A stretch of 64,000 nucleotides of DNA from Paenibacillus_F sp047238265. Its GTDB lineage: Bacteria; Bacillota; Bacilli; Paenibacillales; NBRC-103111. The number at the start of each line of letters is the position of its first letter. The first letter of the stretch is position 1. The notes under the pieces are model-generated. The model searched no databases and had not been told where the DNA came from. It was given only the letters and a program-made list of their open reading frames with translations. The position numbers and the translations under genes were made by a program. The stretch spans positions 2,294,001 through 2,358,000 of the forward strand of contig NZ_JBDFMM010000001.1 in NCBI RefSeq assembly GCF_047238265.1, given 5' to 3'. This document shows, piece after piece, positions 7,630-15,714 of this stretch.

Positions 7630-8166
7630 TTAGGCTAGCTTTCGGGCGATATCGGCAACCCGTTTGCCCAGGGCGCGTCCCAGAGCCAGGTCCGACTCGG
7701 TCGGCAGGTTGGGAGGCGCATCCTTGGACGCCTCGACCGGACAAGTGATGCCGACGCCGTAGTAGGAGCCGTAGAGCACGTTTTCCGGCACGTTGCTCGG
7801 CAGGCCGACGATAATCATGCCATTGTACAGCATCGGTGTAATCAGGTTCCACAGCGTCATCTCGATGCCGCCGTGTACGGTTGCCGTCGTGCAGAACGCG
7901 GCGCCGACTTTGCCGATGAGCTCGCCTTTGGCCCACATGTAACCGAGCTTGTCGATCCAGCTCTTGAGTCCGGAGCTTATCGTTCCGAAGTGGCCCGGAC
8001 AGCCCCATATGATGGCATCCACGTCTTCCAGCTCGCTGATTTGTGCTTCGTTAACGTGGCGGAGAAGAACTTCGGCTTCCGGATGACCGGCGGCGCCTTC
8101 GGCGATAGAGCGGGCAAGCGCTTCGGTATGGCCGCTCTCGCTGTCGTAAACTACATAAATTTTCAT
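7630..8166 (-). CDS. Flavodoxin-fold NAD(P)H-dependent oxidoreductase (WrbA-like)
   Basis: 178-residue FMN-binding flavodoxin-like protein. The phosphate-binding loop YDSESGHTEALA is at residues 8-19, and the isoalloxazine-loop region IIWGCPGHFGTISSGLKSWIDK follows near residues 54-75. The pattern FCTTATVHGGIEMTL around residue 92 is shared with WrbA-type NAD(P)H:quinone oxidoreductases, which carry out two-electron quinone reduction to limit oxidative stress; the exact electron acceptor is not deducible. RBS AAGGAAG precedes ATG at 8166. It sits 25 bases from the frameshifted gene downstream and 46 bases after the efflux MFS gene, so it may be read as the tail of the MarR efflux operon, which would fit a quinone or electrophile stress response. 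Confidence 0.85.
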   Translation of the reverse strand: MKIYVVYDSESGHTEALARSIAEGAAGHPEAEVLLRHVNEAQISELEDVDAIIWGCPGHFGTISSGLKSWIDKLGYMWAKGELIGKVGAAFCTTATVHGGIEMTLWNLITPMLYNGMIIVGLPSNVPENVLYGSYYGVGITCPVEASKDAPPNLPTESDLALGRALGKRVADIARKLA

Positions 8167-8212
8167 AATGGACTTCCTTTCCGTGACAAGGTCAAATGGG
8201 AAAGCGCGGATA

Positions 8213-9862
8213 TCAGACCCGCGCCGTCTGTCCGCTCGATTCCGTCAATTCAATCGGTTCGGCCGTTTTTTCGGCCGTTTTTTTCTTGGCGGTTTTGCCG
8301 TGAGCGACGCGGCGGAAGAAGAAGGAAACGACTAAGGCGACAATCGTAAGGCCTGTCGCAACGACGAAGGCGTCGTTGATGCCTTGAATGGTCGATTGTT
8401 TCGTAACGAGGCCGTATAGCATCTGGCTCGCATACGCTTTGCCGGCCGCCAGAGACTGTCCCATCTGTTGGGCAAATGCGGCGCCCATGCTTTCCAGCCC
8501 CGACGGATTGTAGTTCGGATTGGACAAGGACAGGTCGTTCGCATATTGGCCCACATGATAGGTTGTGCGATTTGTCATGATGGTAACCAGAATCGCCGTT
8601 CCGATCGAAGAGGCGATCTGGCGCGCCGTATTGGAAGCGGCCGTGCCGTGGCTGGCCAGCTCTCTGGGCAGCTGATTAAGCCCCGTCGTCATGATGGTCA
8701 TCGCAATGAACGACATGCCGAACATGCGGATCGTGTACAGCCACATCAGGGTCGAATAGGTCGTATCCGCGTTAAGATGCGCGAATTCCCAAGTCGTGAC
8801 GGCTGTAATGGTAAGACCGATAAAGGCGAGCGGCTTAATGCCGAAACGGTCGAACAAGGCGCCGGAAAGCGGCGACATGATCCCCATAAGAAGCGCGCCG
8901 GGCAGCATAAGCAGACCCGCTTCCATCGGGCTGTACCCCCGGATGTTCTGAACATAGATCGGAACGAGGATAGACGCCCCGAACATGGCCATGTTCACGA
9001 TACAGCTGACGACCGTGCTCAGTGAAAACATGTTGTACTTGAAAACCCGCAGATTCAGAAGCGGGTGTTTGGCCGTCAGTTCGCGCACGATGAACAGGGC
9101 GATGAAGACGACCCCGATGATGATGGTCGAGACGACCGGAACGGAATCCCAGCCCTTGCTGCCGGCTTCACTGATCCCGTAAAGGAGCGAGCCGAAGCCG
9201 ATCGTCGACGTAACGAATCCCAGGAAGTCGAAAACGGGCTTCGTTACTTTCGTGACGTTTTTCAAGACAAGAAAAGCAAAAATAATATCGAGAATGGCGA
9301 TCGGCATGGCCACGTAGAACAAGATTCTCCATGTCCAGTGCTCGATGATCCAGCCCGACAGAGTAGGGCCCACGGCAGGAGCGAAGAACATTGCGATCCC
9401 GATCGTACCCATAGCGCGTCCGCGCACCTGCGGGGGATAGATGTTCAGAATAACGGTCATCATGAGCGGCATAATAATACCGGCGCCCGCGCCTTGTACG
9501 ATACGGCCGATCATCATAATCGTGAAGTTCGGCGCCATGCCGCATATCAGACTGCCGACGGTGAACGAAATCATCGCGGAGATGAACAGCTGGCGGGTCG
9601 TAAACGTACCGATCAGGAACGCGGAGATCGGAATAATAATCCCGTTAATCAGCATGTAACCGGTGGACAGCCATTGAATGGTGTCCGCAGACGCATTGAA
9701 ATCATTCATCAAATGGGGCAGGGCCACATTGAGAAGCGTCTGATTAAGAATGGTGACGAAGGCACCCAGAATTAAAACGAGAAGCACCGTACCACGATGC
9801 TTCGTCATGTCTTCTTCGGGTTCTTTCTCCTTATAGACAACTAACGCTTTTGTTTCGGACAT
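8213..9862 (-). CDS. DHA2-family multidrug MFS transporter (EmrB/QacA type)
   Basis: 549-residue proton-coupled drug exporter with about 14 membrane helices. Family signs include LNQTLLNVALPHLMNDFNAS in helix 1 (the usual motif D1), WLSTGYMLINGIIIP in helix 2, GRIVQGAGAGIIMPL (motif B), and APAVGPTLSGWIIEHWTWR (antiporter motif C). A lysine-rich cytoplasmic C terminus (HGKTAKKKTAEKTAE) closes the protein. It is the third gene of the MarR-HlyD-MFS unit, 14 bases behind the HlyD gene. In Gram-positives such HlyD-like partners assist DHA2 pumps without an outer-membrane channel. The substrate is unknown; MarR control suggests induction by a phenolic or quinone-like compound. Confidence 0.9.
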   Translation of the reverse strand: MSETKALVVYKEKEPEEDMTKHRGTVLLVLILGAFVTILNQTLLNVALPHLMNDFNASADTIQWLSTGYMLINGIIIPISAFLIGTFTTRQLFISAMISFTVGSLICGMAPNFTIMMIGRIVQGAGAGIIMPLMMTVILNIYPPQVRGRAMGTIGIAMFFAPAVGPTLSGWIIEHWTWRILFYVAMPIAILDIIFAFLVLKNVTKVTKPVFDFLGFVTSTIGFGSLLYGISEAGSKGWDSVPVVSTIIIGVVFIALFIVRELTAKHPLLNLRVFKYNMFSLSTVVSCIVNMAMFGASILVPIYVQNIRGYSPMEAGLLMLPGALLMGIMSPLSGALFDRFGIKPLAFIGLTITAVTTWEFAHLNADTTYSTLMWLYTIRMFGMSFIAMTIMTTGLNQLPRELASHGTAASNTARQIASSIGTAILVTIMTNRTTYHVGQYANDLSLSNPNYNPSGLESMGAAFAQQMGQSLAAGKAYASQMLYGLVTKQSTIQGINDAFVVATGLTIVALVVSFFFRRVAHGKTAKKKTAEKTAEPIELTESSGQTARV

Positions 9863-9876
9863 TCCTTAATCGCTCC

Positions 9877-10527
9877 TTACTTATGGATGCGGACCTCGGC
9901 GCTCATACCGGGTACGAGTGCAACCCCTTGATTATCGGTCAGCATGATTTTAACCGGGACAACTTGAGTGACTTTCGTATAGTTCGCGTTGCTGTTGCTT
10001 TGCGGAAGCATGGAGAACGTACCGGCAGTAGCCTGGCCGATCTGATTCACGGTTCCGGTCAGCGTATTGTTCGGGAAAGCATCGACATAGATATCGACGG
10101 TTTGGCCGACTTTCACGTTTTTAAGCTGTGTTTCTTCGATGTTGGCGTTGACGAAAAGGCTGCTCATGTTGTAGGCATAACCGAGCGGTGTGCCGGGAGC
10201 CACGGTTTCATTGTCATAAGCGCTTGTCTGTACGACAGTGCCGTCGGCAGGCATAGACACGTTAACGGCTGTAGTTCCTTGAGCTCCGGCCGTTTGAACG
10301 GTGCCGATGACGTCGCCGGCTTTAAACACTTGGCCGACTTTGCCTTTCCAATCCTCAAGCTTGCCTGTCGCGGGAGCGGTAATCAGCATCTGCTGGCCGG
10401 CAATCTGCGCGTTCTCGGTTTTGATATAAGTGGTCGACTGATTATAGAAATAATAGCCGGTAACTGCGGCGACAATTAAAACAATAATGACAACTACGTT
10501 GGTGATAACGATTCTGGTGTAACCCAT
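9877..10527 (-). CDS. HlyD/EmrA-family efflux accessory protein
   Basis: 216-residue membrane-anchored periplasmic-adaptor-type protein. One N-terminal helix (residues 7-28, IVITNVVVIIVLIVAAVTGY) is followed by a biotinyl-lipoyl-like hairpin (ITAPATGKLEDWKGKVGQVF and MPADGTVVQTSAYDNETVAPG) and a beta-barrel part (NANIEETQLKNVKVGQTVDI). It lacks the long coiled coil of Gram-negative EmrA, as expected for a Gram-positive version. It is encoded between MarR (6-base gap) and the MFS pump (14-base gap), and its AAGGAGG ribosome site overlaps the end of the MarR gene, so translation is probably coupled. Confidence 0.88.
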   Translation of the reverse strand: MGYTRIVITNVVVIIVLIVAAVTGYYFYNQSTTYIKTENAQIAGQQMLITAPATGKLEDWKGKVGQVFKAGDVIGTVQTAGAQGTTAVNVSMPADGTVVQTSAYDNETVAPGTPLGYAYNMSSLFVNANIEETQLKNVKVGQTVDIYVDAFPNNTLTGTVNQIGQATAGTFSMLPQSNSNANYTKVTQVVPVKIMLTDNQGVALVPGMSAEVRIHK

Positions 10528-10533
10528 CTTACT

Positions 10534-10974
10534 TTATTCCTCCTTGGCATTTAGCTGATCTAAAATTTTTTGATGCGTGTCCAGCATGTTTTGAATCTCC
10601 TGAGGCGGGACTTTCAAAATCCGCACAAGCTGTTTATAAAGATGCGAATCTTCATTCATTGACAGCTTTACCTTCTCCGTACCTCTTTCGGTCAAGTTTA
10701 ATTTGACGTTCCGGCGGTCTTCGTCGCTGCGGATCCGATCCACAAGTCCCATCCCGACCAATTGTTCGATGGCTACGCTGACCGAGCTGTTCGTCTGCTG
10801 CATGCGCTCGGCCAACTCCGTCACATTGGTGCCGGGACAATTTTTCAGGAGTCGGAGAATCGTGAACTGCACATGGGATAACCCCACCGCTTCCGCATTC
10901 GTGCGAAGGATACGCTTGATTGTCTGATTAACTTCACGAAAAGAAGTATAGATGGGGTAAAGCGGGCTCTCCAT
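10534..10974 (-). CDS. MarR-family transcriptional regulator
   Basis: 146-residue winged-helix regulator. ATG at 10974 is chosen because TAGGAGGCGAGAGC sits directly before it; a longer open frame upstream runs through the promoter. The winged helix lies at about residues 30-110: LSHVQFTILRLLKNCPGTNVTELAERMQQTNSSVSVAIEQLVGMGLVDRIRSDEDRRNVKLNLTERG is broken here only to name its parts, helix-turn-helix (TELAERMQQTNSSVSVAIE) and wing (SDEDRRNVKLNL). MarR proteins repress neighbouring efflux genes and release DNA on binding phenolic ligands or on Cys oxidation. It is first in the operon with HlyD and MFS genes, and the palindrome at 11003-11024 is the probable autoregulatory operator. Confidence 0.9.
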   Translation of the reverse strand: MESPLYPIYTSFREVNQTIKRILRTNAEAVGLSHVQFTILRLLKNCPGTNVTELAERMQQTNSSVSVAIEQLVGMGLVDRIRSDEDRRNVKLNLTERGTEKVKLSMNEDSHLYKQLVRILKVPPQEIQNMLDTHQKILDQLNAKEE

Positions 10975-11002
10975 GCTCTCGCCTCCTATCGTTGTACTGT
11001 TT

Positions 11003-11064
11003 AATGATTCACAAGTGAAACATTCGATAGTCAATATTATGCTACGGAATAAATAACATGTCAA
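11003..11064 (-). promoter_or_regulatory. Promoter and palindromic MarR operator of the efflux operon
   Basis: On the minus strand: TTGACA (11064-11059), a 17-base spacer, CATAAT (11041-11036). Beginning about five bases past the likely start site, a 22-base palindrome spans 11003-11024: arm AATGATTCAC, centre AA, arm GTGAAACATT, with one mismatch between the arms. Its position just downstream of the -10 would block transcription when MarR is bound. Confidence 0.75.
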
Positions 11065-11092
11065 ACATATCAAAACGGAAGTTTCTCCACAT

Positions 11093-11124
11093 CTATCCAG
11101 CTAACTATCCAGCAACTATCCAGC
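11093..11124. repeat. Three direct copies of CTATCCAGC
   Basis: CTATCCAGC occurs at 11093, 11105 and 11116, with start-to-start spacings of 12 and 11 bases, i.e. about one helical turn, upstream of the MarR promoter. It could be an activator-binding array or a chance micro-duplication. Confidence 0.7.
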
Positions 11125-11145
11125 CTCGTCCGGACCGTTTCTCCG

Positions 11146-11189
11146 CAAAAAAGAAAGAAGGCAGGCGTCCCGAGGGACGCCGCCTTCTT
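11146..11189 (-). terminator. Intrinsic terminator of the LTA-synthase-type gene
   Basis: On the minus strand, AAGAAGGCGGCGTCCC pairs with GGGACGCCTGCCTTCTT (one bulge), followed by a T-rich run. It lies about 45 bases past the stop codon. Confidence 0.8.
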
Positions 11190-11232
11190 GGCAGGTGCCT
11201 GGAATAAATCCGGCTCCTGCAGCGGTAGGTAC

Positions 11233-13110
11233 TTATTTGCGGACGGGAAGCAGCTTCACATATTCATCCGAAAGCTCCATCAAATCCATAATATAGTCGT
11301 AATCTTTGCGGTACTGGCTGATATCCGTGACAGGCTGGTGCGTTTTGAGCGAGACCGCGGTCCCGTCGTCGAAGCCTTCGCCCGGTACGAATAAAACATC
11401 GTTGTTGACGAAGGAGCCGGTCGGCAGGTAATACCGGATTCCGGACACGTTCTTCGTCACATTGAGCAAATCGTGCCCGAACGGCACAATCCCCGCTTCC
11501 TCCAGACGGATGCCGAGCAGATTGGCTACGGTCGGCATAATGTCCAGCTGGCCGCCGGCCGTTTCGATCATAGTGCCTTCCTGCTGGGAAGGGGCATGAA
11601 TAATGAGCGGAATATTGTAACGGGAAATTTGCTCATGGTAATCGATTCCGAGCGCCTCTTTGACCATCTTAGGATCGTTGTCCTGCGGCTGCAGGCCGAA
11701 GTGGTCCCCGTACAGCACGAGAATCGTTTTGTCCCACATGCCGTTCTCCTTGAGCTGGTCGATCAGGGTCCCCAGGGCATAGTCCGTATAATGGACGGCT
11801 TCCAGATAGTCCCCGAGCTGCTTGCCCTTGATGTTCTCCGGCAGAACCAGCGTCTGTTTATCCGCGGGTATTTTGAACGGATGGTGACTGGATGCCGAGA
11901 TAAACTGGGCGTAGAACGGCTGGTTTTCGTTATTCAGTTCCACGAGACGTTTCATGCCGGTGCGGTACAATTCTTCGTCGGATGCGCCGAAAGCATTGAA
12001 GTTGTCGTTCGTGTACGAAGGTTTGTCGAAATACTGCTTAAATCCCAGAGCGGGATACATTTTGTCCCGGTCCCAAAATTTGACGTCATTGACGTGAAAC
12101 GTATTCGTTTCGTACTGCAATGCGTTAAGCGCTCTCGGCAGGCCGGGCAGCTCGCGGTTGTTGAAGCCGCTGGACATGGCCACGGTTGCGGTGGGGTAAA
12201 TGGACGTATTGGAAATAAACTCGGCGTCCGAAGTGTTGCCCTGCCCGACTTGCTGGAAGAAGTTGTTGAAATAGAAGCTGGACTTGACCAGCTCATTCAT
12301 GTTCGGCGTGATCGCCTGGCCGTTCACTTCCAGATTGATCGGGAAGTTCTGGAATGCTTCCAGCTGGACCACGATCACGTTTTTGCCTTTTTCCGTGCCG
12401 AAATAGTTAGGCGCCGCCCCTTGCGCCAATGGGGCGCTCCGAGGATAGGAAGCTTCCAGCTCCGTCAAATTTTGCTTGACTTCGGAAATGTCCGCATAGT
12501 TGGTCCGGTTGGCGCGGAGTCCGTCAAACAAAGAAACGGCCTGATAAGCGAAGAAACCGAGTTCTTCTCCTTTTTTCAGTTCGTTCTTGGTACCCGAAGC
12601 GGCCGCAATGGAAGTGGAGGCCAGCAGTACGCTCACGATCATGAGCGCATAGGTAACCGGTGACGGAAGCCGGAAAGGCACGTAATTTCTTTTCGGTCTT
12701 TTACGCACGACGAGCTTGAACAGCAGAACAACGAAAATATCCGCGAAGAACAGGAGGTCCTCCGGTCTCATAATCGAACGTACGGATGAAGAAACTTGTC
12801 CCACTTGATTTAGCTGCTTTAACGTTGTGTAGATGGGAACCGTTCCAAAGTTTTGAAAGTAAATAGCGGATGCGAGCAATGCCAAACTGACTGCAATGTT
12901 GAAAATCCAGAAAAGTGCTGTTTTTACACGCCCGGGCCGGAAAAGCTCGATAAGACAGGCTGCTACCATCACATCGAAGGCGTCTATTAAAATTTTATCC
13001 AGGGTCAGTTTGTCATAGACCAAGATCCGGAACAGTGCCATCTTGGCAAGCAGCAGCACGATCGTCCAAACAAACATGCTTTTATACCATTCTTTCCATC
13101 GAATGCTCAT
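11233..13110 (-). CDS. LTA-synthase-type sulfatase-fold membrane enzyme
   Basis: 625 residues, the usual size of LtaS/YfnI-type enzymes, which transfer glycerol phosphate from phosphatidylglycerol to build lipoteichoic acid on the outer membrane face. Five N-terminal helices (about 11-31, 41-57, 63-85, 116-135, 152-172) precede the extracellular sulfatase-fold domain. Visible active-site residues are Glu251 (VVQLEAF), the nucleophile Thr293 in GQGNTSDAEF, and the metal ligands Asp469-His470 in LYGDHFG. The NTSDAEF context differs slightly from the classical GKTSDSE, so a paralogue such as a primase or stress form is possible. AAGGAAAGGAG precedes ATG. The gene is monocistronic with its own terminator. 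Confidence 0.9.
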   Translation of the reverse strand: MSIRWKEWYKSMFVWTIVLLLAKMALFRILVYDKLTLDKILIDAFDVMVAACLIELFRPGRVKTALFWIFNIAVSLALLASAIYFQNFGTVPIYTTLKQLNQVGQVSSSVRSIMRPEDLLFFADIFVVLLFKLVVRKRPKRNYVPFRLPSPVTYALMIVSVLLASTSIAAASGTKNELKKGEELGFFAYQAVSLFDGLRANRTNYADISEVKQNLTELEASYPRSAPLAQGAAPNYFGTEKGKNVIVVQLEAFQNFPINLEVNGQAITPNMNELVKSSFYFNNFFQQVGQGNTSDAEFISNTSIYPTATVAMSSGFNNRELPGLPRALNALQYETNTFHVNDVKFWDRDKMYPALGFKQYFDKPSYTNDNFNAFGASDEELYRTGMKRLVELNNENQPFYAQFISASSHHPFKIPADKQTLVLPENIKGKQLGDYLEAVHYTDYALGTLIDQLKENGMWDKTILVLYGDHFGLQPQDNDPKMVKEALGIDYHEQISRYNIPLIIHAPSQQEGTMIETAGGQLDIMPTVANLLGIRLEEAGIVPFGHDLLNVTKNVSGIRYYLPTGSFVNNDVLFVPGEGFDDGTAVSLKTHQPVTDISQYRKDYDYIMDLMELSDEYVKLLPVRK

Positions 13111-13427
13111 GCAATAGGCTCCTTTCCTTTCGATCTATACTTTTATACAAGAAAAATATTAAGGAATTATGAACGTGTCCCTTTACAGGTAAAACCAAAT
13201 CATGGATAACAGACTTTTATTGATGAAATACCCATTCATATGTAAAACGCCTGTTATATAGAAAAGGAACGGAAAACCCCATATTCTTCTGGACTATTGT
13301 ACCCCAAAAAGCGGCATCCACCAAATATTTTGTCTGAAAATGTCGGTAAATGTCTAAAAAAGGAAAATTAAATAGAATATATTTCCTGGAGCGCGGCACA
13401 ATAAAGCGCAACAGGAGGATGATTTCC
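13111..13427. other. Divergent intergenic region, AT-rich
   Basis: About 317 bases between the divergent LTA-synthase-type and SRAP genes. It is AT-rich and must contain both promoters, but I cannot name a confident -35/-10 pair for either. A repeated AAATGTC pair is seen near 13338-13357. No convincing small gene: a 72-codon minus frame here lacks a ribosome site. Confidence 0.5.
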
Positions 13428-14102
13428 ATGTGCAAACAATATTCGCTGACGGCCGATTTAGCCGAGATTCAGAACCGGTTCTCCGTGGACAAAATAGCGG
13501 TTCCCTACAAAGCGAGGTACAATATCTCGCCCCGGCAGCATGTGCCTGTAATCGTTTCCGTAAACGGGGAGCTTGTGCTGGACGAATACCGCTGGGGTTT
13601 CGTCCCGTTTTGGGCAAGAGATGCGGTCAACGCGGACGGGATGTCGGTTCATCAGGATCCCGCTTACCGTAAAATTTTTATGCGTCAGCGCTGCATCGTA
13701 CCGTGCTCGGGTTTTTATTATTGGAAGACGGAAGGGAAGAAAAGCTATCCCGTCCGTGTGGTGCCCCGGAATCGTGAGGTTTTTGGCATCGCCGGTTTGT
13801 ATGATGTATGGAGCGACCCGAGAGGGAAGGAGCTTCGGACCTGTACGCTGCTGATGACGGAATCGAACGCGCTGATTACTTCCTTCCATAACCAGATGCC
13901 GGTTATTTTGAATCAGCATTCGATCGGAGACTGGATGTCGCAGGGGGCGATAGACACCGATCGGCTCATCCCGCTCCTCAAGCCTTTTCCTGCCGAAGCG
14001 ATGGAAGCCTATCCCGTGACGCCCGCCATTTCCAACCTCGAACTGGACGAATCGCATTGTATCGAAGAGATGAATTTAAAAGTCGCCTGGATAAAAGAGT
14101 GA
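13428..14102 (+). CDS. SRAP (YedK/HMCES-like) protein with altered active site
   Basis: 224 residues from ATG 13428 (AGGAGG at 13413-13418). SRAP proteins covalently trap abasic DNA through Cys2, which is exposed after Met removal; here the protein starts M-C, so Cys2 is present. The fold is recognisable: NISPRQHVPV, RWGFVPFWA, IVPCSGFYYW, HNQMPVIL and AYPVTPAISN. Compared with E. coli YedK as I remember it, CGR has become CKQ, the NARxET motif reads NADGMS, and the catalytic Glu of the GWFEW motif is Tyr in GFYYW; the His of HxxxPVIL is retained. The gene is divergent from the LTA-synthase-type gene and alone. It may be a non-canonical SRAP with altered DNA-protein crosslink chemistry. Confidence 0.85.
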   Translation: MCKQYSLTADLAEIQNRFSVDKIAVPYKARYNISPRQHVPVIVSVNGELVLDEYRWGFVPFWARDAVNADGMSVHQDPAYRKIFMRQRCIVPCSGFYYWKTEGKKSYPVRVVPRNREVFGIAGLYDVWSDPRGKELRTCTLLMTESNALITSFHNQMPVILNQHSIGDWMSQGAIDTDRLIPLLKPFPAEAMEAYPVTPAISNLELDESHCIEEMNLKVAWIKE

Positions 14103-14189
14103 AGAACAAGAGCCGGCCTGAATGAAGTAAATGAAGTAAGCGAAGTGAATGAAGGATGATTAGGAAAAAGAAATCTCCTTAAAAGAGGA

Positions 14190-14220
14190 GGCTTGTCCCT
14201 GGGACAAGCCTTTTCGTTTT
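14190..14220 (+). terminator. Intrinsic terminator after the SRAP gene
   Basis: GGCTTGTCC pairs with GGACAAGCC around CTG, followed by TTTTCGTTTT. Confidence 0.75.
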
Positions 14221-14256
14221 CAGGCGGGGGAAGGCTCCGGTTTGGACCGGGGCTCC

Positions 14257-15561
14257 TCATCCGTAGAGGGATGAATGGCAAACAGGGCGAGCAGAGACTG
14301 CCAGCAGACAGGCCGCGCCGAGTACATAGAACAGAATACCCGGATATTTGGACAGCAGGACGGATACGACCGGCGGACCTATCGCCACACCGATGAACCG
14401 CATGGAGCTGTAGAAGGAGGATATCGTGCCTCTCTGGGCTTTGTCGATTCCCGCGGTAATAAAGGCGTCCAGGCAGGGAAGGGCGAGTCCGATGCCGATG
14501 CCGAGCAGGGAAAGCATCGTAAGCAGGCCGTACAGCGAATTGAAGAAAAGGCAGCCGACAGTCGCCCCCAAAGCAATCAGGCTGCCGATAAACGTCAGCC
14601 ATTTCATCCGCTTTTTATGCTGGCCGATGACTTTGCCGGTAATAAAAGACGTCAGGCAGAGCAGAGTCAGCGGAATCGCCAGAACGCATCCTTTCAAAAT
14701 GCCGTGCAGTTTGTACTTCTCTTCCAGCAGCTCCGACAAATAAAAAAGAGCCCCGAAAAGCAAAAACATACAGATGCAGCCGATGGCGAAAATGGCGTAC
14801 AGCCATCTTCCGTTTTTGGAGAAGATCCATTTCAGGTCTTTCAAGAATACGGGAAGAGAGATCGGTGCCCCGTCGGTGTCTTCCGATTTTTTGGACGGAC
14901 CCTTCGCGGGATTCCCGCTTTTGTCCGCACGTTTGTTTTCCGCCTTCGCTTTCTTATGGTCGGTGCCGGCTTCCTTGCCGCCGTTTTTCTCCGGCTTTTT
15001 CACGAGAAAAAGAACCATCAGGACGGAAATGAGGCAGAAAACGGGAATGGCCATAAACGGCAGGAACCAGACCATGGCGGCCAGGGCGGACCCGAGTATG
15101 GGGCTGAGCACCTTGCCTCCCGTGTTGGCCGTTTCAATGACGCCAAGTCCGCTGCTGACGTCGCTTTCCTTCGTAAACATGTCTCCGACCAAAGGCATGG
15201 CGACGGGAGCCGCGCCCGCGGCGCCTATACCCTGCAGCAGGCGGCCGAGCAGGATCGTTATATAGGGATTGGGCATGAACCAGGCTGCAAATCCGCAGAC
15301 GGCGCCGCCGATGCCGGCGATAATCAGGCTGGGGATGATGACGATTTTGCGGCCGTACCGGTCCGACAGGAACCCGGCAACCGGTATAAGGATAATCGCT
15401 GCGATCGAGTAGACCGTAATAAGCAGACTGACCTGAAAGGAGGTCACGTGAAGCTTTTCACGGATCAAAGGCAGGATAGGAATTAGCATGGAGTTTCCAA
15501 GAGTCATGATCAGCGGGATGGACGCCACAGAAATGAGATCCCATTTTTTTTTCGCCTCCAT
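14257..15561 (-). CDS. MFS transporter (DHA1 type), C terminus probably frameshifted
   Basis: 434 residues, about 12 helices with a long charged central loop (residues about 185-235, rich in Lys, Glu and Pro). Typical MFS signs: FLSDRYGRKIVIIPSL after helix 2 (motif A), GRLLQGIGAAGAAPVAM (motif B). No substrate is deducible; the tidy family of tetracycline- or Bcr-like exporters is the nearest impression. The last helix breaks off: the frame ends after ILFYVLGAACLLAVSARPV, whereas one base shift would give SLLALFAIHPSTDEEPRSK, which looks like the rest of helix 12 plus a charged tail. So the gene has either a real late frameshift or a sequence error near 14300-14310. Confidence 0.8.
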   Translation of the reverse strand: MEAKKKWDLISVASIPLIMTLGNSMLIPILPLIREKLHVTSFQVSLLITVYSIAAIILIPVAGFLSDRYGRKIVIIPSLIIAGIGGAVCGFAAWFMPNPYITILLGRLLQGIGAAGAAPVAMPLVGDMFTKESDVSSGLGVIETANTGGKVLSPILGSALAAMVWFLPFMAIPVFCLISVLMVLFLVKKPEKNGGKEAGTDHKKAKAENKRADKSGNPAKGPSKKSEDTDGAPISLPVFLKDLKWIFSKNGRWLYAIFAIGCICMFLLFGALFYLSELLEEKYKLHGILKGCVLAIPLTLLCLTSFITGKVIGQHKKRMKWLTFIGSLIALGATVGCLFFNSLYGLLTMLSLLGIGIGLALPCLDAFITAGIDKAQRGTISSFYSSMRFIGVAIGPPVVSVLLSKYPGILFYVLGAACLLAVSARPVCHSSLYG

Positions 15562-15714
15562 AAGGCGGATTCACTCTCCTCGGTTGAATTCCTCAGGATC
15601 TCCGGTGATCCGGTCGCCAAAGCTAGGAATACTTTGCGCAGAGAAGAGGAATTTTATCCTGCCGGCCGGAGATGAATTGCCGCTTCTTCCCGAACGTCGG
15701 GAGCGGAATATATC

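Noticed and set aside
13217..13435. 72-codon minus-strand frame upstream of the SRAP gene
   Set aside because: It overlaps the SRAP promoter/start region and lacks a ribosome site; a chance AT-rich frame.
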